The translations under genes and the position numbers were made by a program. A DNA stretch of 64,000 nt from the NCBI GenBank assembly GCA_039654915.1, contig CM077594.1, positions 48,623,001 through 48,687,000 on the forward strand. Reading direction: 5' to 3'. The stretch's first letter is position 1; each line of letters begins with the position of its first letter. Origin of the DNA: Aquilaria yunnanensis (Eukaryota > Streptophyta > Magnoliopsida > Malvales > Thymelaeaceae). The notes beneath the pieces were generated by a model that searched no databases, was not told where the DNA came from, and saw only the letters and a list, made by a program, of their open reading frames with translations. Shown here piece by piece: positions 24,894 to 36,447 of this stretch.

Positions 24894-27800
24894 TTACATT
24901 CTTCTAAGACCCATTGCTCTAACGTGTCGAGCAAATACAAGTGGTGGCAATGGCTTAGTGAGAGGATCTGCCACCATCAGGTCTGTAGAAATGTACTCAA
25001 TCCTAACTTCACCCTCTTCAATTGCATCCTTCACAAAGTTATATTTCATGCTAATGTGCTTGGTTTTACCATGGTATTTGGGGTCCTTAGTATAAGCCAT
25101 GGCTACCATACTATCACTGTAGATAGTAATAGGTTTCTCAATAGAAACCCGGGACTCCAAATTTTTAAGGAAATAACCTAGCCAAAGGGCTTCTTGTACA
25201 GCTGAGGCACATGAAACAAATTCAGCCTCCATTGTGGACAATGCTGTACAAGTTTGCTTCTTAATACACCAAGTAGTAGCCCCACCATTTAGCATGAAAA
25301 CATAACCAGATGTAGACTTGCTGGAGTCTCTATCTCCTCCCTAATCAGCATCAGAATAGCCACATAAACCAAGGTCTTTACCTTGGTAACAAAGCCAATA
25401 ATCCTTAGTACCTTTGAGGTACCTTAGGATCCTCTTGGCACTCTTCCAATGCTCTAGACCAGGGTTGGAAGAATATCGTGCTAGAAGTCCAACCGCTTGA
25501 CTGATGTCTGGCCTTGTACATAACATGGCGTACATCAAGCTACCAATGGCACTTAGGTAGGGGACCTGAGCCATCTCTTCCTTTTCCTTTGGAGTCTTAG
25601 GACATAAGTCCTCTCCAATCTTGCAACCATATGCAAGAGGTGTACTCATGGGCTTTGCATTTGTTAAGTTGAACCTTTCAAGAATCTTGTCAATATAAGG
25701 CTCTTGAGAAAGGGCCAACAGCCTTGCCTTTTTATCCCTCAGGATCTTAACCCCTAGGATAAAGGCAGCCTCTCCCATGTCCTTCATGTCAAAGGTGGAA
25801 GACAACCATCCCTTGATGGTACTTAACAAAGCAAGCCCATTACTTGCAATCAAAATATCATCCACATATAGAGTCAATACTGCAAAACTAGACCCAGAAG
25901 AGTACAAGTATACACAATGGTCTTCATGCATCATCACAAAGCCATAGCTTGTGATTGCATGGTGAAACTTCAAGTACCACTGTCTTGAAGCTTGCTTAAG
26001 ACCATAGATAGACTTCCTTAGTCTACATACCATGTCCTCTTGACCCTTTTGGACAAACCCCTCAGGTTGTCTCATATATATCTCCTCACTCAAATCACCA
26101 TTGAGAAAGGCGGTCTTTACATCCATTTGATGTAACTCTAGGTCTAGATTTGCCACGATGGCAAGTAATATCCTGATGGAAGTGAATTTTACAACAGGAG
26201 AGAAGGTGTCTTTGAAATCAACACCCTCCTTCTGTGTAAAACCCTTGGCCACCAAACGGGCATTGTATCTTTCGATACTTCCATCAGAGTTCACCTTGAT
26301 CTTGAGAACCCACTTGTTCCCAATTACCTTACGGCCTGGATGAAGATCACTTAGCTCCCAAACCCCATTGAGATGCATTGAATGCAACTCATCCTTCATT
26401 GCATTTAGCCACTCTTCCCTCTGTGCACCCTCAAGAGCCTCCTTAATGTTACTTGGCTCATCTATCTCAGATGCAACCAAATTTGCCTCACTATCCAAGA
26501 TCCACCATTCTTTAGGTGGTCCAAATTTCCTCATTGATCTTCTCAATGTAGGCTGAGATGGAGGCAACTCATGCTCCATCTCTTGAGGCTCAACATTTTG
26601 CTCTTAAGTATCCTCAACTCCCTCTTGAACAAAACCTTCCTCTTGGAGGTCTTGCTCATGTTGGTCCACAACAACAAGCATTTCTGGAGCCATTGCTCCA
26701 TGTGGTTGAGGTACTCCCTCTAGAGTAGGTGCATGTGTCCCAGGTGTCCTTATGTCACTTGGTTGATCCTCATCTAAGATCTAGCTTAATGAGGTTAAGT
26801 CACCACGCTCACCAACTTTGGGAAACTCATCCTCCACAAAGTTAGCATTCCTTGCATCAAAGATGTTCCCAGTTTTGTGACTTATATCCAAGAACACATA
26901 ACCCCTAGACCGTTCAGCATAACCAAGGAAGGCACACCTCCTCCCTCTTGGACCCAACTTTCCCAAAGGATGGTCCGTTATGTGAACATAAGCTAAACAA
27001 CCCCAAGGGCGTAAATAGCTTAGGTTAGGAGTTTTCTTCTTCCATAACTCATATGGAGAAGAGTTCACATTCTTGGTGGGTACTCTGTTAAGGACATGAA
27101 CTGCACATAGTAGTGCATCACTCCAATAAGTGATGTCTAAATTGGCCTTTGCCATCATGGAACGTACCAGTCCATAAGAGTTCTATTCTTCCTTTCAGAC
27201 ACTCCATTCTGTTGGGGTGTCCAAGGAAGAGTGAACTCCCTCTCAATACCCTTCAAGTCATAAAATGCCTTGAATGCATTTGATGTATACTCTCCACCCC
27301 TATCTGTCCTCAAGGACTTAACCTTCTTACCTACTTGGTTCTCAACCAAGTGCACATACTTCTCAAAGCATGCCAAGGCCTCTGCCTTGTTTCTCAGTAA
27401 GTAGATGTGGGTGAATCGAGTATAATCATCTGTGAATGTGATGAAGTACTTGAATCCATTTCTGGATTCAACCCTCATTGGTCCACATAGGTCAGAGTGA
27501 ACTAAACTTAGTGCCTCACTTCTCCTAGTTGCTTTGCCAAAAGGCTTTCTTGTGGCTTTGCCTTCTAGGCATGATTGGCAACTTGGAAGGACAACCTTGG
27601 TCAAGGAACCTAGCAATCCACTCTTAGCTAGCTTGTCCATTCTATCTTGACCAATATGACCCAACCTTTCATGCCATCTCATTTCATTTGTGACCTCTGT
27701 CACATAGCAACTAGGACTTGCAACAGAATGGTCAATTGGCTTCAACTCATAAAGCCCATTATTAACTGAACAAGTGCATACTATCTGATCATCTTTAATA

Positions 27801-28000
27801 ATAGACACATTATTATTAAAGAAATTAAAGCAATAATTGTACTTTAACATACAACATATAGAAATCAAATTTCTACAAATGTTTGGTACATGCAATACAT
27901 CTATTAGATACAAATATCCAATATCCACAGGAATTTTACATGTTCCTATGCCTTCTACTTCCAGCTTGGCATCATTCCCCACTGAAACATGCTTAGCTCA
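24894..28000 (-). pseudogene. Copia pol remnant: integrase, RT, RNase H
   Basis: The order is typical of Ty1/copia. The integrase zinc-binding region (RWHERLGH, then CQSC) and catalytic core (LVHSDLCGPM, SLRTDRGGEY, PQQNGVSERKNRT) occupy about 27,155-27,800. The integrase C-terminal part lies at 26,781-27,158. RT with the LYVDDILIAS catalytic box and RNase H with LSTMEAEF lie at 24,894-26,579. Lesions visible directly: TGA at 27,998-28,000 just upstream of VGNDAKLEVEG; a one-base loss near 27,168-27,171 that shifts frame after NRTLMD; TAG at 26,781-26,783; TAA at 26,604-26,606; and TAG at 25,341-25,343 after GYSDAD. The family normally makes one gag-pol polyprotein, so this copy cannot. Confidence 0.95.
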
Positions 28001-28149
28001 TTTTGAGAGCTTCCTGTAGGCCACAAACCAGGACCTGTCTCAGGCTATGTGGTCTGTTGCTCCCGAGTATACAATCCACAAAGAATTGCACTCAGTTAGT
28101 AATGTACATGACACAACATGTACAAAGGAAGTAGAAGGGTATGTATGTA

Positions 28150-28947
28150 CCTTGGGTGGACCTTTGCAATCTTTTGCAAAGTGGCCTTTATTGCCACAGT
28201 TGAAGCACTTCAGCTTGCTTATGTCCCGCTTCTTTTTGAACTTTTTCTTGGAAGCAGGACCTTTTCCCTTGCCCTTTCCTAGCCCTCATTTGCCACCATT
28301 CTTCTTCCATCCCTTCTGGATAGAAGATGAGGCAACATATGCCTAGAATGGTCCTTGAGGGCCATTACTTCAGCCTCAAGGAGAAGGTGACGAGCAATGT
28401 CATCAAATGACATTATTTGAGGGTTATGGCGTAAGTTGACCTTCATCAACTGCCATTCCTCATCGGGCAAGGAACGGATTATTGCTTGCACTTGTTGCTC
28501 ATCAGTGAGCACATGCCCTGCTGTCTTGAGCTGGTGGATCATGCGTGACATCTCACGCAAGTGAGCACTCATAGAGTGATCAGCACGATTCACATAATTC
28601 TAAAACCTGAGAATCATTGAGCATTGTTTCTTTACAGAAATATCTCCATACTTGGCCTTGACTGAGTCCCATATGGCCTTAGACCCCTCAAGCATGGAGA
28701 ATTCCACCATAATCTCATCCACCATTGTGGAAAGGAGAGTGACTCTACACATTGAGTTCTTCTTTAGGAATGCCTCATAGGCAGTCCTATCCTGTCCCTC
28801 AGCAGGAGGCATGATCTCTTGAGTGAGCACATCAAGAGTATCTTGTTCAGTTAAAATGAATTTGACCTTCTGTTGCCAAATTGAATAGTTTTCACCATCC
28901 AATTTGAGGTCACGGTTTAATTCTGCAACTATATTCTTACAAGCCAT
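28150..28947 (-). pseudogene. Copia gag remnant with zinc knuckle
   Basis: The reading frame starts MACKNIVAELNRDLKLDGEN at 28,947, a usual copia gag opening followed by YSIWQQKVKFIL. It is cut by TAG at 28,600-28,602, continues in frame through NRADHSMSAHLREMSRMIHQL to about 28,279, then shifts. A zinc knuckle, CFNCGNKGHFAKDC (CX2CX4HX4C), is encoded at about 28,160-28,215. Gag forms the particle core and binds element RNA. The stop and frame loss mean no full product. Confidence 0.92.
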
Positions 28948-29198
28948 CTACATTGATGCAATTCACATGTTTTAGTTCAATTTACACAACAAGACTCAAC
29001 AAAGCAACATGTGTATGAAACAACTTCTACATGCTCATATATGGAAAAAGAGATGCATATAGCATTCAATTAGAAATACACAAACATGCCTTCATTCCTC
29101 CATACACATATCCTTCATTAGCCTTATCACAATCATACACATATGTATGATCCTAAATCATGCTCACTATATGCAACATATACATGTTCATGACCTAG
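28948..29198 (-). other. Copia 5' leader between primer site and gag
   Basis: About 250 bp, AT-rich, no reading frame. It is the expected untranslated leader and packaging region. No specific motif recognised. Confidence 0.5.
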
Positions 29199-29210
29199 GC
29201 TCTGATACCA
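29199..29210 (-). other. Primer binding site, initiator Met-tRNA type (copia)
   Basis: The - strand reads TGGTATCAGAGC, complementary to the 3' end of plant initiator Met-tRNA, two bases inside the 5' LTR. It fixes the element's orientation. Confidence 0.93.
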
Positions 29211-29212
29211 AT

Positions 29213-30544
29213 TGAAGATTTCAGGATCTTATGATCTTATGATAACATACTTTTATGTTATCTACTCATGTATATGCCACATGCATATTTGTTCATTTGA
29301 ATTCAACATGGATATAGGCATGGATAACATATTATATAACATATCAAGATCACATACAAGTTGTGTTAAATAAATCCTAGCATGGTACTAAGAATATACG
29401 AAAATGAAATCTAACATGCTACTAAACCAAGAAAAGATGTGCACCTTTCTTCTTGGTTATCTTTAGCGGAAAAACTTGAGGGAGAACTTGATCTTAGAGG
29501 AGCGCCTTGAAGCTTGAAATAGAGATGAACAATCTCTATGTAAATCCACCCACAATGCTCTCAAGAAGTGTTTAATATTTCGGCCTCTAAAGGAAATAGG
29601 ATGAGAACAATTTTCTCTCAAGAAAATGGAGCAAATGGAGTGCAAATTCGTGCTTAAAATGGCTGGCCTCTAAAGGCTATTTATAGATGACCAAAAAGCA
29701 CACCTTTACACCAAGAAAGGTGTCTTTTAAGCCAAAGAACACTTCCTTTGGCCAAGGGTCATGTATGGTGGCGAAAATACATGTCTTTTAGCCAAGGAAC
29801 ACTTCCTTTGGCCTATAACCACCCCATAACTACCTTATGGTGAAAATACATGTCTTTTAGCCAAGGAACACTTCCTTTGGACTATAACCACCCCATAACT
29901 ACCTTATGGCCGAATATACATGTCCCTTGAAGTCATAGGACATCACTCTTGGTGCAATAACCACCCCAACCACCCTCATGGCCGAATATACATGTCTTTT
30001 CACTCAAGGAACACTTCCTTTGGATGAAAAGACATGTTCTTTTAGCCAATAGTCATCTCTTTTGATGAAGAGACATACCTTTACACAAAAGATGTGTCTC
30101 TTGGTGGTTTTGAGTTAAAAGCAAGGTGAGCTGGCACAAAGCTAGGTCACTATGCTACTTACGCACCATTGAGCTCCTCTGAGTTCCAATCAAGCTCCAT
30201 GAACTAAGGCCTAGTTCGCTGAACTGACCTATAGCTGGAGTTAGCTACTCTCAGCTGAATGAACTGAAGTCTAGCTACATTCAGCTACTAAAAGCTGAAG
30301 TGAGCTGACTTGAGCTGACTTGAGCTAACTTGAGCTGAAGTCCTGCTACTTTGAGCTACTTATAGCTGAAGTGAGCTGACTTGAGTTGTAGTCCAGCTAC
30401 ATTCAGCTACCAGAAGCTGAAGTGAGCTGACTTGAGCTAAAGGGAGCTATTTTTAGCTGCCTTAGATAGCCGTTCAAGCTAGAGTTAGCTCAATGAGCTC
30501 AAATCCTATCTTAAAAGGATCTTGGTGTGCCAAGAATTCCAACA
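29213..30544 (-). repeat. 5' LTR of the copia element (1,332 bp)
   Basis: Pairs with 22,275-23,616. It adjoins the primer binding site, so it carries the active promoter position. It is about 10 bp shorter than the other LTR, the visible difference being one missing GAGCTGACTT-type unit in the AGCT-rich part near 30,430. Confidence 0.94.
29678..29687 (-). promoter_or_regulatory. TATA box of the copia 5' LTR
   Basis: CTATAAATAG on the - strand. It is conserved at the same place in the 3' LTR (22,739) and in the related solo LTR (45,138). Confidence 0.7.
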
Positions 30545-33500
30545 CTAAACATGTTGTGAATGTTTCCATTTGTTTCCAAACTAGTTGTGAATATTTCCAT
30601 TTCATTCCAAATTGGTTGTGAATGTTTCCATTCCATTTCAAACTGGTTGTGAATGTTTCCATTTCATTCCAAACTAGTTATCAATGTTTCCACTTCATTT
30701 CAAAGAGGTTAGGAATGATTCCATTTCGTTCCAAGTAGGTTGTGAATGTTTCCATTCCATTCCATGAAAGTTGTGAATGTTTCAATTTCATTCCAAACAA
30801 GTTGTGAAAGTTTCCATTCCATTCCAAACAAGTTGTGAATGTTTCCATTTCTTTCCCAATGACTTGTGAAGGTTTCCATTTCATTCGAAACAAGTTGTGC
30901 TTGTTTCCATTCGTTCGAAACAAGTTGCGATAGTTCCCATTTCATTCCAAAAAAGTTGTGAATGTTTCCATTTCATTCCCAATGATTTGCGATGGTTTCC
31001 ATTCCATTCCAAACTATTTGTGGACGTTTCCATTCCATTCCAAACAAGTTCTGAATGTTTATATTTCATTTCAAACAAGTTGTGAATGTTTCCATTTCAT
31101 TCCAAACAAGGTGTAAATGTTTCCATTTCATTCCAAACAAGTTGTGAATGTTTCCATTTCATTCCAAATAAGTTGTGAATGTTTCCATTCATTCCAAACC
31201 AATTGTGCATATTTCCATTTCATTCCAAACAAATTGTGGCTGTATCCAGTTCATTCCAAACAAGTTGTGAATGTTTCCATTTCATTCCAAATAAGTTGTG
31301 AATGTTTCCATTTCATTCCAAACAAGTTGTGAATGTTTCCATTTCATTCCAAACAAGTTGTGAATGTTTCCATTTCATTCCAAATAAGTTGTGAATGTTT
31401 CCATTTCATTCCAAACAAGTTGTGAAAGTTTCCATTCATTCCAACCAGTTGTGAATATTTCCATTTCATTCTAAATAACTTGTGACTGTTTCCATTTCAT
31501 TCCAAACTAGTTATGAATATTTCCATTTCATTCTAAACAAATTGTGAATGTTTCCATTTCATTCTAAACAAGTTGTGAATGTTTTCATTTCATTCCAAAT
31601 GATTTTTGAATATTTCCTTTTGATTACAAATTAGTTGTGAATATTTCTAATTCATTCGAAACAAGTTGTGAATGTTTCTATTCATTTTAAACAGGTTGTG
31701 AATATTTCCATTTCATTCCAAACAGGTTGTGAATGTTTCCATTTCATGGAAAACAAGTTGTGAACATTTCCATTCCTTTCCAAACAAGTTATGGATGTTT
31801 CCATTTCGTTCCAAACAAGTTGTGAATGTTTCCATTGTATTCCAAACTAGTTGTGAATGTTTCCATATCATTTCAAACTAGATACGAATGTTTTCATTTC
31901 ACTCCAAAATAGTTGTGAACGTTTACAATTCGTTCCAAACAAAGTTATGTTTGGTTCCATTTGATGCCAAAACATGTTCTGATTGTTTCCATTTCATTGC
32001 AAACAAGTTATCATTCTTTTTATTTCATTCCAAACAAGTTGTGACTGTTTCCATTTCATTCTAATGTAACTGTGATTGTTTCCATTTTATTCCAAACAAG
32101 TCGATAACATTTCCATTTCAGTCCAAGCTTCTTGTGAATGTTTCCATTTTATTCCAAACAAGTAGTGAATGTTTCCATTTACTCCAAACTAATTGTGAAT
32201 GTTTCCATTTCATCCCAAACAAGTTGTTAATGTTTAAATTTCATACCAAACAAGTTGCGAATGTTTTCATTTCATTGCAAACAACTTGTGAATGTTTCCA
32301 GTTCATTCCAAAAATGTTGTGAATGCTTTACATTTCATTCCAAACAACTTGTTAACATTACCATTTTATTATAAAGTAGTTATAAATGTTTCTATTTCAT
32401 TCTAAACAAGTTGTGAATGTTTCCATTTCATTCCAAACAAGTTGTGAATGTTTCCATTTCATTCTAAACTAGTTGTAAGTGTTTCCTTTTCATTCCAAAC
32501 AAGTTGATAATGCCTCCATTTCATTCCAAACTAACTGTGAATGTTTCCATTTCATTCCAAACTCATTCTGAATGTTTCCATTTTTTTCCAAACAAGTTGT
32601 GTATGTTTCCATTTTACTCAAAAACCAATTATGAATGTTTCCATTTTATTCCAAACTAGTTGTGAATGTTTTCATTCCATTCCAAACTAGTTTTGAATAT
32701 TTCCATTTCATTCCAAACAGGTTCTGAATGTTTTAGTTTCATTCCAAACTAGTTATGAATTTTTCCATTTCATTTCAAACAAGTTATGAATGTTTCCATT
32801 TCATTCCAAACAAGTTGTGATTGTTTACATTTCCTTCCAAACAAGTTATGAATGTTTCCATTTAACTCCAAAACAAGTTGTGATTGTTTCCATTTGATTC
32901 CAAACAAGTTCTGATTGGTTCCATTATATTCAAAACAAGTTGTCAATGTTTCCATTTGATTCTAAACAAGTTTTGAATGTTTCCCTTTTATTCCAAATAA
33001 GTTGTTAAAATTTCCATTTCATTCCAAACAAGTTTTGAATGTTTCCATTCAATCCTAACTAGTTGTTATTGTTTCCATTTCATCCCAAACAAATTTTGAA
33101 TGTTACATTTCATTCGAAACAAGTTGTTCCAAACAAGTTGTTAATGTTTCCATTTCATTCCAAACAACTGGTTAACGTCACCATTTCACTCAAAACTAGT
33201 TATGAATGTTTCTATTTCATTCCAAACTAGTTGTGAAAGTTTCCATTTGATTTTGAACAAGTTGTGAATGTTGCCTATTCATTCAGAACAAATTGTGCAT
33301 GTTTCCAATCCATTCCAAACTAGTTGTGAATGTTTCCATTTCATTCCAAACAAATTGTGAATTTTTCCATTTCATTTGAAACAAGTTTTGAAAGTTTCCA
33401 TTTCATTCCAAACAAGTTGTGAATCTTTCCATTTCAATTTAAACTAGTTGTGAATGTTTCATTGCATTCTAAACTAGTTGTAGATGTATCCATTTCATTC

Positions 33501-33810
33501 CAAACAATTGTGAATGTTTCCATTTCATTCCAAAATAGCTTGGGTATGTTTCCATTCATGCCAAACTTGTTGTGAATGTTTCCATTTCATTCCAAGCAAG
33601 TTGTGTACATTTCCATTTCATTTCAAACAAGTTGTGAATATTTCCCTTTCATTCCAAACAAATTGTGAATGTTTCCATTTCATTCTAAATGAGTTTTGAA
33701 TGTTTCCATTCCATTTCAAACTATGGTGCATGTTTCCATTTCATTCAAAACAAGTTGTGAAGGTTTTAGTTCATTTGAAAAATGTTGCAAATATTTCCTT
33801 TTCATTCCAA
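30545..33810 (+). repeat. 31-bp satellite array, forward orientation, block 5
   Basis: Tandem 31-bp monomers, forward sense, resuming exactly after the copia target duplication. The stretch 31,080-31,430 is the most homogeneous in the window, with consecutive near-identical monomers. Variant order matches 14,490-15,950 and then 20,690-21,640. It ends at the strand switch. No gene seen. Confidence 0.97.
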
Positions 33811-33822
33811 TCCTATTTCAAA
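33805..33822. other. Satellite strand-switch junction
   Basis: The last forward monomer ends TTTTCATTCCAA at 33,810. After TCCTA the reverse-complement sense begins (TTTCAAAATAAAATGGAAAC). No transposon, target duplication or unrelated sequence lies between, so the array itself changes orientation here. Confidence 0.92.
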
Positions 33823-35461
33823 ATAAAATGGAAACATTCAAAACTAGTTTGAAATGAATAGAAACCTTCATAACTTCTTTGGAATGAAATTGAAACATCC
33901 ACAACTTGTTTCGAATGAAATGGAAACATTCACAACTTGTTTGCAATCAAATGGAAACATTCACAACTAGTTTTAAATGAAACGGAAACATTCACAACTT
34001 GTTTGGAATGATATGGAAACATGCACAACTAGTTTGGAATGAAATTGAAACAATAACAACTAGTTTGGAATGAAATGGAAACATTCACAGCTTGCTTGGA
34101 ATGAAATAGAAACATTCACATATTGTGTGGAAAGAAACGTAAACATTCACACATTGTTTCAAATGAAATGGAAACATTCACAACTTGTTTGGAATGAAAT
34201 CAAAACATTCACAACTAGTTTGGAATGAAATGAAAACACTCACAACTTGTTTGGAAGGAAATGGAAACATTCACAACTAGTTCGAAATAAATGGAAACAT
34301 TCACAACTTGTTTGGAATTAAATTGAAATATTCACAACTTGTTTGGAACAAAATGGAAACACTCACAACTTATTTGGAAGGAAATGGAAACATTCACAAC
34401 TAGTTTTGAACGAATGGAAACATTCACAACTTGTTTGGATTGAAATTGAAACATTCACAACTTGTTTGGAATGAAATGGAAACATTCACAACTTGTTTCG
34501 AATGAAATGGAAACTTTAACAGCTAGTTTAGAATGAAATGAAACATTCACAAGTTGTTTGGAGTGAACTAGAAACATTCAGAACCAGTTCTGAATGAAAT
34601 AGAGGCATTCACATATTTCTTTGAATGAATTGGAAACATTCACAACTTGTTTGGAATGAATTGGAAACTTTCACAACTTGTTTAGAATGGATTGAACCAT
34701 TCACAACTTGTTTGGAATGGAATGGAAACATTCACAACTAGTTCTAAATGAAATGGAAACATTAACAGCTTTTTTGGAATGAAATGGAAACATTCACAAC
34801 TAGTTTGGAATGAATGAAAACATACACAACTTGTTTGGAATGAAATGAAAACATTAAAAACTTGTTTGGAAAGAATGAAAACATTCACAACATGTTTGCA
34901 AAGAAATGGAAACATTCACAACTTGTTTGCAATGAATGGAAACATTCACAACATGTTTGCAATGAATGGAAACATTCACAACTTGTTTAGAATGAAATGA
35001 AAACATTCACAACCAGTTTAGACTGAAGTGGAAACATTCACAGGCAGTTTAGAAAAAATGAAAACATTCACAACTTGTTTGGAACAAAATGGAAACAATA
35101 AAAAATAGTTTAGAATGAAATTGAAACATCAACAACGTGTTTTGAATGATATGAAAACATTAACTAGTTTAGATTGAAATGGAAACATTCACAACATGTT
35201 TGGAATGAGATGGAAACATTCACAACTAGTTTGGAATGAAATGGAAACATTCACAACTTGTTTGGAATGAAATGGAAACATTCACATATTGTGTGGAAAG
35301 AAATGGAAACATTCACGCATAGTTTGGAATGAAATGGAAACATTCACAACTAGTTTGGAATGAAATGGAAACATTCACAACTTTTTTGGAATGAAATGGA
35401 AACATTCACAACTAGTTTGGAGTGAATGGAAAACATTAACACCTTGTTTGGAAAGAAATGG
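33811..35461 (-). repeat. 31-bp satellite array, reverse orientation, block 6
   Basis: Same 31-bp monomer as the blocks to the left but in reverse complement (core GGAATGAAATGGAAACATTC). It ends at the AATGG target site of the young gypsy element. No gene seen. Confidence 0.97.
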
Positions 35462-36447
35462 TGATGCGAACCCCTATGGTATAAAGACCATGAAACGCGC
35501 CCAAGATGAGATTCAAGCTCCACAAGACATCAAAAAGACTGGGTTTAAAACCCCCACCCCTAATCAACCTGTGATTAGAAACGAGAAGTATAGAACTCCA
35601 AGAACACAAGCACACTTGTGCACCAAGGCAGTCCGCCAAGAACCAAAGAGAAAACCTCTCCAAAGAGCAATATTATTTCGGCAATAATCTGTATGTTTAC
35701 ATCCAGAATATGTGCCTTTATATAGGCCTAAACTAGGGTTAAAAGCTAGGCAAAATTCGCAGCCTAAATCCCTTAGGAATCCTAGATACAAAGACATAGG
35801 AAATCCTAGTCAAATTAGGACTCTAATTCCTAGTTTGAACAAGTTTAATAAATGCAGCGTATTCCACTTGCCCAAAACGATTTAAAACTATTCCATAGCC
35901 TAAATAACTTCCTAAATAATGTATCTAAATAGGATTTGAACGAAAATAAAATATAAATACAAGATTAAACCCGAAAACTCCCAAATAGCCTTTTTGGGTG
36001 CATTTTGGGCACTTTAAGGTTCTCTCTTGTATCTTCAGCTCCAAGCTTGAATCTTTGAGTTCCAATGGCATGAATCTTCATATTAGATGTGGTAATGAAG
36101 GTCTGGAAAGTTAGAGCTCAAAAATCCAGCTTGTGGACACAAAATGCATCAAGAACACTTAAGGTGGCTCAAATGGTGCACTTTGAGTGGTGTCCTTGGT
36201 GTCCTTGTTTTGTGGCTTGTCTAAGCACTCCAGAACTGAGTACCAAGCATATCCATCATCTCCATATGGTGTCTTGAAAGTTCCAGCAGCTCCTTGTGAA
36301 GTTCCATGTCCATTCTCCATGAAGAAACTTGAAACAAAGCCTTGTAGTGCACTTGAGAGCTCCTTAGCTTTCTTCCTTGTCATAGGTCCACTAGAAACCT
36401 TCAATGGGTCCTTGCCTTCTCCATGTGTGCCTTCCTTGATCATATCA
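35462..36447 (-). repeat. 3' LTR of the young gypsy element (986 bp)
   Basis: Bounded by TGATGCGAACCCC and GATCATATCA on the + strand. A minus-strand TATA box, CTATATAAAG, lies at 35,716-35,725. Positions 36,159-36,447 are also the last ~96 codons of the polyprotein frame. Confidence 0.96.

Larger units (their letters stand above)
22275..30544 (-). mobile_element. Complete but inactive Ty1/copia element, 8,270 bp
   Basis: Two LTRs (22,275-23,616 and 29,213-30,544) share TGAAGATTTCAGGATC at one end and AATTCCAACA at the other, and the element is flanked by the duplication CTAAA (22,270-22,274 and 30,545-30,549). The primer site for initiator Met-tRNA lies beside the right LTR, so the element reads on the - strand. 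The protein order gag, integrase, RT, RNase H is that of copia. The two LTRs differ by a scatter of substitutions and about 10 bp in length, so this insertion is older than the gypsy element at 35,462. At least six coding lesions make it inactive. Confidence 0.96.

Noticed and set aside
1..33810. CRISPR array reading of the short regular repeat
   Set aside because: There are no unique spacers. The whole 31-bp unit repeats with gradual divergence, and the window is plainly plant DNA.
35436..35663. Small frame (LGAQVCLCSWSSILLVSNHRL) present in the R/U5 part of several gypsy LTRs
   Set aside because: It recurs only because the LTR recurs. It runs into different flanking sequence in each copy and matches nothing I know.
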